NCBI GenBank assembly: GCA_963821235.1 | Contig: CAWGCS010000001.1 | Coordinates: 1,984,001-2,048,000 of the forward strand | Length of the DNA: 64,000 nucleotides | DNA from: CTSoil-043 sp963821235 | Lineage (GTDB): Bacteria; Chloroflexota; Limnocylindria; Limnocylindrales; CSP1-4 | Direction: 5' to 3' | Shown here: piece after piece, positions 8,373 to 18,130 of the stretch | How the letters are laid out: each line of letters begins with the position of its first letter | Numbering within the stretch: the stretch's first letter is position 1 | The notes under the pieces: generated by a model | Database searches by the model: none | What the model was told of the DNA's origin: nothing | What the model saw: the letters and a program-made list of their open reading frames with translations, nothing else | Made by a program: the position numbers and the translations under genes

Positions 8373-8927
8373 ATGCCGCGCAACCAGCGCCCCGCCCGCC
8401 CCGCGCCGGCCGACCCCGGCGGTGCGCCCGACGAGCGCTCGGCGGACGCCGCCGGCGCTCCGTCGCCGGGCACCTCGATCCCCGGGCGGGCCGGTGAGGG
8501 GATGCCCGCGGGCTCCCCGTCGCTGGCGACGCTCGGCATCGCCGGCGTCTCCCGCCGGAGGTTGGCCTGGGTCGGGCTGGCCGCGGCGGCGGCCTGGATC
8601 GTGTTCGGGTTCGCCGGGCAGGCCGCCGACGCCGCCAGGGCCACCACCCGCGTCGCCGAGGAGCAGGTGCGCAACGTCGAGGTGGCAGCCGAGACCACCG
8701 CGTTGCGGCAGGAGCTCGACCTCGTCGCACAGGAGCGGTGGATCCTCCAGCAGGCCCGCGCCTACCAGCTGGGGACGCGCAAGGAGCGCCCCTTCGCCCT
8801 GGCGCCGGACGCACCGCCCCTGGCGCCGGACGCGCCGGGCTCTGCGGCGCGCCGGCTGGGGGCGGACACGCCCGCGCCGTCGCCGCTCGAGGCCTGGCTC
8901 GAGGTGCTCTTCGGCCCCCAGCGCTGA
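8373..8927 (+). CDS. FtsB/DivIC-like septum formation initiator protein
   Basis: Single-pass membrane protein of 184 residues. A Pro/Ala-rich cytoplasmic N-terminus (1-60) is followed by basic residues RRR and one transmembrane helix (about 64-83). An extracytoplasmic coiled coil (about 92-128) comes next, and then a GTRKERPFAL segment resembling the conserved region after the coiled coil in DivIC/FtsB proteins. FtsB-type proteins join FtsL and FtsQ in the divisome to activate septal peptidoglycan synthesis. The C-terminus holds a short duplicated LAPDAP sequence. The start is fixed by the promoter 6 nt upstream. An EamA transporter follows 19 bp downstream. The call depends on architecture more than strong sequence identity; an unrelated coiled-coil membrane protein is possible. 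Confidence 0.65.
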   Translation: MPRNQRPARPAPADPGGAPDERSADAAGAPSPGTSIPGRAGEGMPAGSPSLATLGIAGVSRRRLAWVGLAAAAAWIVFGFAGQAADAARATTRVAEEQVRNVEVAAETTALRQELDLVAQERWILQQARAYQLGTRKERPFALAPDAPPLAPDAPGSAARRLGADTPAPSPLEAWLEVLFGPQR

Positions 8928-8946
8928 CCGGCGATCGTCCGCAGAC

Positions 8947-9972
8947 GTGAGTCCCGCTCCGCCCGCGATCGACGCGCCCGAGGAGGCGCCGCCTCCGCGC
9001 CGGTCGCGCCCGGCCGGTGCGGCGTCGCCTCGCATGGCGGCCTTCCTCCTCGTCGCCCTGGCCGTGGTCTGGGGCGTCCATTGGGTCGTGGCCAAGAAGG
9101 GCCTCGACTACATGCCCCCCTTCACCTACGCCGCGCTCCGCGTGGCGGCCGGCCTTGCCACCGTCCTCGTCATCGTCGGTGCGCGCGGCCGGCTCGCCCG
9201 GCCACCGCGCCACGACCTGCCGATCCTCCTCAGCGTCGCCCTCGGCCAGGTGGCGGCGGGAACGGTCCTCATGAACGTGGCCCTCCAGGTCGTGCCCGCC
9301 GGCCGCTCGGCGATCCTCGTCTACACGATGCCGATCTGGGTCGTCGTCCTGCAGGCGCTCGCCTTCCGCGTCCGCCCTCCGGGGCTGGAGCTGGCCGGCC
9401 TGGTCCTGGGGCTGGTCGGGATCGTCGTCCTCGTGGACCCCGTCGGCGTCGACTGGGGCGCGCCCGGCGAGGCTGCCGGCGCGGCCCTGCTCCTCCTCAG
9501 CGCCGTGATCTGGGGCGCCACCTCGATCCACGTGCGGCGCCACCGCTGGACCTCGTCGCCGCTCGCGCTCCAGCCCTGGCAGCTCCTGGTGGCCGTCGTC
9601 CCGCTGGCCGCCCTGGCCCTCCTGATGGAGCCCGGGGCCAAGGTCCGCTGGGAACCGACGACGATCCTCGTTCTCCTCTACAGCGGCCCCCTGGCGACGG
9701 CCTTCGCCTTCTGGGCCAGCCAGTCGATCACCCGCTCCCTCGGCCCCCTGGCGGCGACCATCGGCTTCCTCGGCGTGCCGGTGGTCGGCCTCGCCTCCGG
9801 GGCGATCCTCCTCGGCGAGCAGCTGACGCTCCTGGACCTGGGTGGCTTCGTCCTCGTCGCGGCCGGGATCCTCCTCGTCACGCGGCCCGTCCCGGCGGCT
9901 CGCGCCCCGGCGGCGCCCGCCCCGGCGGCAACCCCGGGCCCGCCCGATCGAGCCCGGGACGTCGTGCGCTAG
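8947..9972 (+). CDS. EamA/DMT-family transporter
   Basis: Inner-membrane drug/metabolite transporter of 341 residues from the GTG start, with about ten hydrophobic helices arranged as two EamA repeats. The Gly/Pro-rich turn sequences and the terminal helix ending in LLVTRPV are typical of this family. Substrates of such proteins range from amino acids to purines and cannot be predicted. The first 30 residues are a Pro/Arg-rich tail before the first helix, so an alternative start is ATG at 9034, which would give 312 residues. Neither candidate has an obvious Shine-Dalgarno sequence. The gene lies 19 bp after the FtsB-like gene and is probably co-transcribed; its last codons run into the tRNA promoter. 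Confidence 0.85.
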   Translation: MSPAPPAIDAPEEAPPPRRSRPAGAASPRMAAFLLVALAVVWGVHWVVAKKGLDYMPPFTYAALRVAAGLATVLVIVGARGRLARPPRHDLPILLSVALGQVAAGTVLMNVALQVVPAGRSAILVYTMPIWVVVLQALAFRVRPPGLELAGLVLGLVGIVVLVDPVGVDWGAPGEAAGAALLLLSAVIWGATSIHVRRHRWTSSPLALQPWQLLVAVVPLAALALLMEPGAKVRWEPTTILVLLYSGPLATAFAFWASQSITRSLGPLAATIGFLGVPVVGLASGAILLGEQLTLLDLGGFVLVAAGILLVTRPVPAARAPAAPAPAATPGPPDRARDVVR

Positions 9973-9975
9973 AAT
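9968..9975 (+). promoter_or_regulatory. GCTAGAAT -10 box for the tRNA gene
   Basis: Extended -10 GC-TAGAAT, with the last T 8 nt before the first tRNA base. It lies over the stop region of the EamA gene. There is no recognisable -35. Confidence 0.55.
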
Positions 9976-9983
9976 GGCGCCAC

Positions 9984-10059
9984 GGCTGGGTAGCTCAGTT
10001 GGCAGAGCAAGCGGCTCATAATCGCTAGGTCACAGGTTCGAGTCCTGTCCCAGCTACCA
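9984..10059 (+). tRNA. tRNA with CAT anticodon (Met elongator or Ile2)
   Basis: The 76-nt sequence folds as a complete cloverleaf. The 7-bp acceptor stem GGCTGGG/CCCAGCT has a G-T wobble at the first pair. The D arm contains AGCTCAGTTGG, the anticodon loop is CTCATAA, the T arm contains GGTTCGAGTCC, and CCA is encoded at 10057-10059. The anticodon is CAT. It lacks the three G-C pairs in the anticodon stem that mark initiator tRNA. Whether it is elongator tRNA-Met or the lysidine-modified tRNA-Ile2 cannot be settled by eye. Confidence 0.92.
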
Positions 10060-10069
10060 GGCGATTCCC

Positions 10070-10103
10070 ATCGGCCCGCGGCGGCATCCCCGCCCGGGCC
10101 GAT
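10070..10103 (+). terminator. hairpin terminator after the tRNA
   Basis: A perfect 9-bp stem ATCGGCCCG (10070-10078) / CGGGCCGAT (10095-10103) with a 16-nt loop is followed shortly by TTT. It lies 10 bp after the tRNA and upstream of the ftsH promoter. Confidence 0.5.
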
Positions 10104-10152
10104 CGCGTTTCCCGCCCTGACGGGCCGTCGACAGGGCTGCCGGGGTACCGCG

Positions 10153-10160
10153 GCTATACT
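10153..10160 (+). promoter_or_regulatory. GCTATACT -10 box for ftsH
   Basis: Extended -10 GC-TATACT, one of the boxes nearest to TATAAT in the window. The predicted start near 10167 leaves a leader of about 45 nt, and ftsH accordingly has a strong Shine-Dalgarno GGAGG at 10202-10206. Confidence 0.6.
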
Positions 10161-10211
10161 CGGGGTCGACGCCTGCGGAACGCCGCCGGCGCGGGTGACC
10201 CGGAGGCAAGG

Positions 10212-12113
<1,902 letters not shown>

Positions 12114-12140
12114 GCTGCGCTTCCCCCGGCGGCGGCCGCC

Positions 12141-12872
12141 TCAGGGGATCGGGGCGCTGATCGGCTCCTGGTCGGGGGCCGCCCGGAAGGTCGTCTCGGA
12201 GACCGAGGTCCCGCTCGCGGCCCGCGAGGTGTAGGTCGCCCGGAGCGAGCCATCGGGCGGCAGCACCAGCACGACCGCGACCGGGTCGTCGCCAGCCAGC
12301 CCGAGCGCTCGCGCCGGGTACGTCGCGCGCACTCGCAGCCCGTCGCCGTCGTCGGCCAGCACCTCCACCGCCTGCGGATCGCGCAGGGCGTCGAGGGGAT
12401 CGCCGTCCGGCGCGTCGGCGTCGAGCTCTGCCCACGCCGCGCCCTCGAGCCGGGCCCATGCCTTCGGAGGCACGGCCCGGTAGGTGACGGTCGTGCTCGC
12501 GGCGTCGACGACCATCTCGCTGGCGCGGCCGAGGACGCGACCAGTGACGGTCGTGGCGACTGCGCCGCCCACGGTGACCGTGGACTCGAAGCGGTACCCG
12601 GGCGCCAGGGCGGCGAGGCTCGCCTGGAGCCGCGCCGCGGCATCGCCCGGCGCGAGCGTGGCCCCCGCCGCCGGCGATCCGCCGGACGACGGCGAGGCCG
12701 TGGGCGATCCGGGGGAGACCGGCGAGCCGCCGGGCCCGCCGCAGGCGGCGATGGCCAGGCCCAGGAGCAGGAGCGCGACGGACAGGGCGCCGGACGGCCG
12801 GACGGCCCGCCGTGAGGCGGGCCGTCCATCGTCGGTCGGGCCAGGCCCGCCGCCCGTCGCGGCGGGGTGCAC
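12141..12872 (-). CDS. putative exported lipoprotein
   Basis: Unrecognised lipoprotein of 243 residues. A basic N-terminus (RRAVR) and hydrophobic core lead to a lipobox ending AIAAC with the lipidated Cys at position 44. A Ser/Pro/Gly-rich linker follows, then a mixed alpha/beta domain from about residue 75 to the end. That domain resembles in style the LppX/LprG-like or outer-surface LolA-like fold, which I cannot confirm. The start GTG at 12872 gives a long 20-residue leader before the basic residues; a later GTG at the RRAV position is an alternative start. The gene lies 11 bp downstream of the secreted 376-residue protein on the same strand, so the two probably form a transcription unit encoding cell-surface proteins. 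Confidence 0.7.
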   Translation of the reverse strand: MHPAATGGGPGPTDDGRPASRRAVRPSGALSVALLLLGLAIAACGGPGGSPVSPGSPTASPSSGGSPAAGATLAPGDAAARLQASLAALAPGYRFESTVTVGGAVATTVTGRVLGRASEMVVDAASTTVTYRAVPPKAWARLEGAAWAELDADAPDGDPLDALRDPQAVEVLADDGDGLRVRATYPARALGLAGDDPVAVVLVLPPDGSLRATYTSRAASGTSVSETTFRAAPDQEPISAPIP

Positions 12873-12883
12873 GGCCAGCTCCG

Positions 12884-14014
12884 TCAGCTGCCGTTGTGGC
12901 GGCCGGAGCCGCCGAATCCCTGGCCCCGGGCGCGGTCGCCGTCGCCGCCACGGTCCCGGAAGGCGTCGGTGGTCGCGGAGCGGTCGGCCTTCTGGGTGCC
13001 CTTCGGCTCCACGCGGTCGTGGCAGCTCCCGGAGCTCCCCTGGGCGAGGAGCGCATATGCGCCGCCGTCCCGCTTGACGACGAGCACGGCGAGCCCGACG
13101 CGGGTCTTGTCGAAGCGGACGACGAGCCCGTCGACGACGCTGCCGCGGACCTTGGAGACCTTGTCACCGCCGACGTCGAACCAGCCGTGATGCCAGCCCT
13201 TGCCGCCCGGCCAGTCCTTCACCGTGAACGGATGCCCGGTCGCGGAGTCGAAGACGACGGCGCCGTCGGCCGTGACGTGGTAGGCGACCGCGACGGCCGT
13301 GCCGTCGCACAGGTGCGCCGACCACGTCCGAGAGCCGGCGAGCTCCGCCAGGGTGCCTTCCAGGCGCTGGCGATCCTTGCCGCTCAGGGTGATGGCGAGG
13401 GAGGCGCTCGAGTCGGCGAGCTTGACCGTCACGGCGATGGCGAGGTGCTTCACGAAGCCGTTCCGGGCGAAGGTGACGCCGCCCCAGGCCGTGGACCACT
13501 TCTTGGCGGTCTTCGTCTGGGGGGCGTCCACCGTGGCGGTGATGCCGGCACCGGCGTTGATGGCCCCGATGGCCAGGGTCGGCTTGCCGCTCCCGTCGTC
13601 GCCGATGGTGTAGGCGACCGTGGAGGGGGACCCGGCCCCGAAGACGTCGGCCTTCCACGTTCCGTTGCCGACGAGGCTGGCGAGCGTCTTCGCCTTCGCC
13701 CCGACGGACAGGCTGGGGCCGGCGGCACGGACCTTGAGGGTCGCGCTGCTGTCCGCGTTGCTGAACTTGACGAGGGTGGCGCTGCTCGACGTCTGCGACA
13801 GGGTGCCCGTCGGCGTGAGCGTCACGCCGGAGATGTCGCCCGTCGGCCCGAGGCTGACGCCCACCGTCAGCGAGGTGCCGAGCAGGGGAAGGGTGGTCTC
13901 CATGCCCCCCGTCTGGGCGATCGGCTCGTTGGTCTGCGCCGCCGCGGCGGCGGGGAACGAGATGAGCCCGAGCACGAGAGCTCCACTCAGAAGGACCGCG
14001 TGGCGTCCTTTCAT
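12884..14014 (-). CDS. secreted protein with internally duplicated domain, function unknown
   Basis: Exported protein of 376 residues with a classical signal peptide (MKGRHAVLLSG..., predicted cleavage after AAAAA near residue 26). The ATG at 14014 is preceded by a near-perfect Shine-Dalgarno AAAGGAGG. The mature part contains two related units. One has the order SSATLKV-LASLVGNGTW-VAYTIGDDG and the other SSASLAI-LAELAGSRTW-VAYHVTADG, separated by roughly 130 residues. This suggests tandem beta-rich domains. The C-terminus is a basic Gly/Arg/Asp-rich tail. Two Cys residues are present (one in the second unit, one near the C-terminus). I do not recognise the family. It is followed by the lipoprotein gene and diverges from the M20 peptidase gene. 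Confidence 0.75.
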   Translation of the reverse strand: MKGRHAVLLSGALVLGLISFPAAAAAQTNEPIAQTGGMETTLPLLGTSLTVGVSLGPTGDISGVTLTPTGTLSQTSSSATLVKFSNADSSATLKVRAAGPSLSVGAKAKTLASLVGNGTWKADVFGAGSPSTVAYTIGDDGSGKPTLAIGAINAGAGITATVDAPQTKTAKKWSTAWGGVTFARNGFVKHLAIAVTVKLADSSASLAITLSGKDRQRLEGTLAELAGSRTWSAHLCDGTAVAVAYHVTADGAVVFDSATGHPFTVKDWPGGKGWHHGWFDVGGDKVSKVRGSVVDGLVVRFDKTRVGLAVLVVKRDGGAYALLAQGSSGSCHDRVEPKGTQKADRSATTDAFRDRGGDGDRARGQGFGGSGRHNGS

Positions 14015-14257
14015 GGGCCTCCTTTCCGGTCCCACCGGGCCAGCTCGGGCCGGGCGGATCCGATCGGTGCTTGGGGCCCGCGGGGAGGCGGGCCCGGGAT
14101 GGCGCGGTACGGGCACCTTACCCAGTTCGTCCCCATCTGGCCAGCCCGCGGCCGGCCGGCGGTCTTGCAGGAACGTGGCCAACGGTGCCCGGCGACACCA
14201 CGCACGGTGCTGCCGCCGGGCGCCGCGCGCGCCCGCCGCGCGTGCCAGAATCGGGCC
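14015..14257. other. divergent intergenic region with 8-bp hairpin
   Basis: This is the 243-bp gap between the secreted-protein gene (-) and the peptidase gene (+). A perfect inverted repeat GGGCCCGC (14074-14081) / GCGGGCCC (14088-14095) with a 6-nt loop would lie in the leader of the minus-strand gene. A possible minus-strand -10, TAAGGT, reads from 14120 to 14115. Confidence 0.4.
14246..14251 (+). promoter_or_regulatory. CAGAAT -10 box, leaderless start of the M20 peptidase
   Basis: CAGAAT ends exactly 6 nt before the ATG at 14258, so the predicted transcription start falls on the start codon. It matches TANNNT except for the first base. Confidence 0.45.
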
Positions 14258-15649
14258 ATGAGCCAGCCGACCGCCGCCACGGATCCCCTCGAGACCTACC
14301 TCGCCGCCACCGCCGGGCGTCGGCTGGAGCGCTATCTCGACTTCCTCCGCATCCCCAGCATAAGCGGCATCCCCGAGCACGGCGCCGACTGCCGGCGCGC
14401 GGCCGAGCGCCTGGCCGCCGACCTGCGCGCGGCGGGCCTCGAGCCCGTGGAGATCTCAGAGACGGGCGGGCACCCGATCGTCTACGCCGAGTGGCTGGGC
14501 GCCCCCGGCGCGCCGACCGCCCTCCTCTATGGCCACTACGACGTCCAGCCCGTTGACCCGCTCGACGAGTGGGAGGCGGCTCCCTTCGAGCCCATCGTCC
14601 GCGACGGCCGCGTCCTGGCCCGGGGCGCCTCGGACGACAAGTCCAACATCTCGATCGCCCTGGCGGCGGTGGAGGCGCTCCTCGCCACCCGCGGCGCCCT
14701 GCCCGTCAACCTCAAGCTCGTCTTCGAGGGGGAGGAGGAGTCGAGCTCCATCCACCTCGATTCCTGGCTCACGGCCAACGCCGCCCGGCTGGCTGCCGAC
14801 GTCGCCCTCGTCGCCGATTCGGGCTTCTTCGAGGGCAACCTCCCGGCGATCACGGTCGGGCTGCGGGGCATCTGCGCGGCCGAGATCCACGTCCGGGGCC
14901 CCTTCCAGGACGTCCATTCGGGGACCTTCGGCGGGACGATCGAGAACCCGGTCAACGCGCTGGCCGCGATCATCGCGGCCCTCAAGGGTCCGGGCGGCCG
15001 GATCCAGGTCCCGGGCTTCTACGACGACGTGGTCGGCCTCTCCGCGGCCGACCGGGCGGCCTTCGCCGCCATGCCCTTCGACGACGAGGCCTACCGTGCG
15101 GCCCTGGCCGTCCCGGCCCTCGTGGGCGAGGCCGGCTACACCACGCTCGAGCGCCGCGGCGCGCGCCCGACGCTGGACGTCAACGGGATCTGGGGCGGCT
15201 TCCAGGGCGAGGGCAGCAAGACGATCATCCCGGGGCGGGCCCAGGCCAAGGTCACCTGCCGCCTCGTCGCCGACCAGGACCCGGACCGCATCTTCGGCCT
15301 CCTGCGGGACCACGTCCTGCGGATCGCCCCCCCCGGGGTGAGCGTCGAGGTCGTGTCCCTCGGCGGCGGGCGGCCGACGCTGACGCGCCTGGACGATCCC
15401 GCCACCCGCGCCTTTGCCCGGGCCCTGGAGTCGACCTTCGGCCGGCCGCCGGTCTACATGCGCGAGGGCGGCTCGGTGCCCGTGGCGGCCAGCTTCGCCT
15501 CGATCGTGGGGCTGCCGGTGACGGTCGTCGGCTTCATGCCGCCGAACGGCAACTTCCACGCCCCCAACGAGTGGATGGACCTGGCCAACTTCGAGGGCGG
15601 GATCCGGACGCTGGTGCGGTTCTTCGAGGAGCTCGCCGCCGGAGCCTGA
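14258..15649 (+). CDS. M20-family dipeptidase / metallopeptidase
   Basis: Cytoplasmic di-zinc peptidase of 463 residues, close to PepV/carnosinase-type M20 dipeptidases. Metal ligands are visible in order: H93 and D95 (GHYDVQP), D126 (ASDDKSN, bridging), the catalytic EE pair at 159-160 (FEGEEES), an Asp in VADSG, and the final His in NFHAPNEW. The dimerisation domain is inserted in the middle, including HVRGPFQDVHSG. The start is fixed at ATG 14258 by the -10 box 6 nt upstream; an open frame extends far upstream, but only as antisense of the secreted-protein gene. It appears monocistronic, with the next gene having its own promoter. Confidence 0.93.
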   Translation: MSQPTAATDPLETYLAATAGRRLERYLDFLRIPSISGIPEHGADCRRAAERLAADLRAAGLEPVEISETGGHPIVYAEWLGAPGAPTALLYGHYDVQPVDPLDEWEAAPFEPIVRDGRVLARGASDDKSNISIALAAVEALLATRGALPVNLKLVFEGEEESSSIHLDSWLTANAARLAADVALVADSGFFEGNLPAITVGLRGICAAEIHVRGPFQDVHSGTFGGTIENPVNALAAIIAALKGPGGRIQVPGFYDDVVGLSAADRAAFAAMPFDDEAYRAALAVPALVGEAGYTTLERRGARPTLDVNGIWGGFQGEGSKTIIPGRAQAKVTCRLVADQDPDRIFGLLRDHVLRIAPPGVSVEVVSLGGGRPTLTRLDDPATRAFARALESTFGRPPVYMREGGSVPVAASFASIVGLPVTVVGFMPPNGNFHAPNEWMDLANFEGGIRTLVRFFEELAAGA

Positions 15650-15709
15650 CGCCCCGCGGTCCCCGGGCCGCGGCAGTACTCCGGTAGGGTGTCCACGCCG
15701 GGGGTGGGT

Positions 15710-15717
15710 GCTACGAT
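15710..15717 (+). promoter_or_regulatory. GCTACGAT -10 box for the DnaB-like ATPase gene
   Basis: Extended -10 GC-TACGAT. The predicted start near 15724 gives a 48-nt leader with the Shine-Dalgarno AGGGGAG before GTG 15772. Confidence 0.5.
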
Positions 15718-15771
15718 GCCGGGACCGGGGCTGGCCCCGCCGTCCACCACGCCAGGGGAGCGAGTGCACGC

Positions 15772-16857
15772 GTGAGCACCGAGATCGAACAGCCCGCCGT
15801 GCGCGGGCCGAAGGCGCAGTGGCGCCTCGACGCCGACACCGGGAGCCTGGTCCCCCGGTCGGCGCTCGACGTCCTCGTCGACCTCAACGACCGGATCATC
15901 TCCGGCAACCTCGCCGACTACCAGCCGATCCCGCTTGGATTCACTCCGCTCGACAAGACGATCGGTGCCGGCCTCCGTCCCGGGGAGCTCTTCCTGATCG
16001 GCGGCGCCCAGGGCACCGGCAAGACGACCATGGCCCTCCAGATGGCCCGCAACGTGGCCTCCGGCGGCCAGGCCAACGTCCTCTACATCTGCTTCGAGCA
16101 CGAGGAGCACTACCTGCTCAACCGGCTCATCGCGATGGAGTCGGCGCTGGCCCACCTGCCCCACAAGACGGGTGCCATCAAGATCCAGGACGTCCGTCGC
16201 GAGATCCTGGGGTCCTGGGTCGCGGAGGGCCAGGCCTCCGCCGCCCAGCTGGCCGCCAACCCGCGCCTCCGGCCCAGCCTGGACCGGATCGGGCGCTATG
16301 GCCAGAACCTCTTCCTCATGCGCGGCACCCAGACCGCCAGCACCGTCGACAACATCCGGAAGCTCGTCCAGGGCCACAAGGAGCTCTCCGGCGGCCGCCA
16401 GCTCCTCGTGATCGTCGACTACCTCCAGAAGGTCCCCATGTTCCCGGAGCCGAACACGGAGTCGGAGAAGGTCACGGTCGTGGTGAACGGCCTCAAGGAC
16501 ATCGCCCTTGCCGAGCAGGTCGGGATGATCGCCATCGTGGCCGCCGACAAGGAGGGCCTCAAGGCGGCCCGCCTGCGCAACCATCACCTGCGCGGCTCGT
16601 CGGCCATCAACTACGAGGCCGACATCATCGTCATCCTCAACGAGAAGTACCACATCGTGGCCAAGGTCAACATCGAGTTCAACCCGTACCAGGCGCAGCG
16701 GTTCCGCGACTGGGCGGTGATCTCGGTGGAGAAGAACCGGGGCGGCCAGGACAACGTCGACCTGGAATACGAGAAGCACTTCGAGTTCTCCTGCTTCGAC
16801 CCGAACGGCCGGACGGTCCAGGAGAAGCTGATCGAGGAGCGCCTCTACAACGACTGA
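15772..16857 (+). CDS. DnaB-like RecA-fold ATPase lacking the DnaB N-terminal domain
   Basis: Protein of 361 residues consisting almost wholly of the DnaB-type helicase C-terminal domain. It has a Walker A GGAQGTGKTT (about 77-86), and a FEHEE acidic motif follows the next strand. The Walker B VDYLQK lies around residues 211-218. A late SSAINYEADIIV motif precedes an EKNRGGQ segment that corresponds to the Arg-bearing KHRNG motif of DnaB. What is missing is the DnaB N-terminal domain that binds primase. It is therefore either a replicative-helicase paralogue with another partner or a KaiC/RadA-like regulatory ATPase. It stands alone with its own promoter and a GTG start, followed 54 bp later by ppa. 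Confidence 0.75.
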   Translation: MSTEIEQPAVRGPKAQWRLDADTGSLVPRSALDVLVDLNDRIISGNLADYQPIPLGFTPLDKTIGAGLRPGELFLIGGAQGTGKTTMALQMARNVASGGQANVLYICFEHEEHYLLNRLIAMESALAHLPHKTGAIKIQDVRREILGSWVAEGQASAAQLAANPRLRPSLDRIGRYGQNLFLMRGTQTASTVDNIRKLVQGHKELSGGRQLLVIVDYLQKVPMFPEPNTESEKVTVVVNGLKDIALAEQVGMIAIVAADKEGLKAARLRNHHLRGSSAINYEADIIVILNEKYHIVAKVNIEFNPYQAQRFRDWAVISVEKNRGGQDNVDLEYEKHFEFSCFDPNGRTVQEKLIEERLYND

Positions 16858-16899
16858 CCGGCGCCCGGGCGCCCGGATGCCACGGCGAGGGCGGTGCCG

Positions 16900-16905
16900 T
16901 ATCGT
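16900..16905 (+). promoter_or_regulatory. TATCGT -10 box, leaderless start of ppa
   Basis: TATCGT ends exactly 6 nt before ATG 16912, and no Shine-Dalgarno sequence can fit. The predicted transcript begins at the start codon. Confidence 0.5.
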
Positions 16906-16911
16906 GCGCGC

Positions 16912-17433
16912 ATGAGCGACCACGCCGCCGCCTTCCCGGAGATCGTCGAGATCGTCGTCGAGATCCCCCGTGGCAGCCGCAACAAGTACGAGTTCGACGA
17001 GAAGGCGGGCGTCTTCCGCCTCGACCGGATCCTCTCGTCGGCCGTCTACTACAACTTCGACTACGGCTTCATCGAGGGCACCCGGGCCGACGACGGCGAC
17101 CACACCGACGCCCTGCTCATCGTCGACGAGCCGACCTTCACCGGCTGCCACGTCTGGGCCCGGCCGATCGGCGGCCTGGAGATGAGCGACGAGCACGGCT
17201 TCGACTTCAAGGTCCTCTGCGTCGCGATCGGCGATCCGCACCAGGGCCACATCGAGCGCCTCGCCCAGGTGCGGCCGCACCGCCTGGTCGAGATCGAGCA
17301 CTTCTTCCAGACCTACAAGCTGCTGGAGAACAAGGCGACCGAGGTCGTCGGCTGGCGGGAGCGGGACCGGGCCCACGAGATCCTGCGCAACGACCGGGGG
17401 GCCTGGGAGCGGGAGCAGGCTCACGGACGCTGA
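16912..17433 (+). CDS. ppa: inorganic pyrophosphatase, family I
   Basis: Soluble Mg-dependent pyrophosphatase of 173 residues that hydrolyses PPi to phosphate and drives biosynthetic reactions. The N-terminal SRNKYEFD segment supplies the conserved Lys and Glu. YNFDYGFI precedes the metal-binding acidic loop DGDHTDALL, and the C-terminal helix contains the conserved Lys before TEVVGW. The length fits family I. ATG 16912 is preferred over a GTG 18 bp upstream because the -10 box occupies the space just before it. Its stop is followed by the ThpR coding sequence without a clear start codon in between (see that entry). Confidence 0.93.
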   Translation: MSDHAAAFPEIVEIVVEIPRGSRNKYEFDEKAGVFRLDRILSSAVYYNFDYGFIEGTRADDGDHTDALLIVDEPTFTGCHVWARPIGGLEMSDEHGFDFKVLCVAIGDPHQGHIERLAQVRPHRLVEIEHFFQTYKLLENKATEVVGWRERDRAHEILRNDRGAWEREQAHGR

Positions 17434-17536
17434 CGATCCGCGCAATCGCGATCCGGGTGGGCAGACGGGCGACCGGGGCTCCCGCGGCGGCCGCTTCCGC
17501 TATCCCGAGGGAGATCCGGGCGACCTGCGGGTCTTC

Positions 17537-18130
17537 GTGGCCGCGCCGCTCGGCGAGGCGGCACGGGCGGCGGTCCGGGCCCTGGTGGAAGCGGTGGCCG
17601 GCGATCCACGTGCCGGCGCCGCCGGCCGGCTCCGCTGGGCGGTGGGCGACAACCTCCACCTGACGATCCGCTTCCTCGGTGCGACCGCGCCGGGACGCGT
17701 GCCCGACGTGGCGGCGGCGGCCGCGGCCGCGGCGCGCGGTGCGCAGCCCTTCGAGGTCCGCCTGGCTGGCGCCGGGGCGTTCCCGGCGGCTGCCCGACCG
17801 CGCGTCGTCTGGCTCGGCCTCGGCTCCGGCGTCCCGGAGCTGACCGCGCTGGCGGGGCGGCTCGCCGACGAGCTCAGGAGGCGGGGCTGGCCGCCCGAGG
17901 ATCGCCCGTTCCGGGCCCACCTCACGCTCGCCCGGGCGGACGGCATCGCGGGCGCGGGCAGGGCGGTCGAGGCGCTCGCGGCGGCCGCGGCGAGCCTCGA
18001 TGCCGCCTGGACCGTCGACCGCCTCGTGGTCTACCAGAGCGTGCTCGGCCGCGGGCCGGCGCAGTACCGGCCACTGGCCGTCGCGCCCCTCGGCGATGAG
18101 CCCTTGCCGCACGTGGCGCCGCTGGGGTAG
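17537..18130 (+). CDS. thpR: RNA 2',3'-cyclic phosphodiesterase (ThpR/LigT)
   Basis: 2H-phosphoesterase of about 197 residues. The two HxT catalytic motifs are seen as HLTIRF near residue 41 and HLTLAR near residue 130, in the usual spacing. Enzymes of this family hydrolyse 2',3'-cyclic phosphate ends of RNA. The first conventional start, GTG 17537, would cut the first beta strand. The frame upstream reads DLRVFVAAPL, exactly where the family's RLFVAL strand should be, and it is open back into ppa without any ATG, GTG or TTG. Translation may begin at CTG 17525 or depend on coupling to ppa. The gene is on the same strand as ppa and presumably co-transcribed. Confidence 0.82.
   Translation: MAAPLGEAARAAVRALVEAVAGDPRAGAAGRLRWAVGDNLHLTIRFLGATAPGRVPDVAAAAAAAARGAQPFEVRLAGAGAFPAAARPRVVWLGLGSGVPELTALAGRLADELRRRGWPPEDRPFRAHLTLARADGIAGAGRAVEALAAAAASLDAAWTVDRLVVYQSVLGRGPAQYRPLAVAPLGDEPLPHVAPLG

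Noticed and set aside
8800..8850. Short direct repeat CTGGCGCCGGACGC occurring twice
   Set aside because: It encodes a repeated LAPDAP in the Pro-rich tail of the FtsB-like protein, so it is ordinary low-complexity coding sequence.
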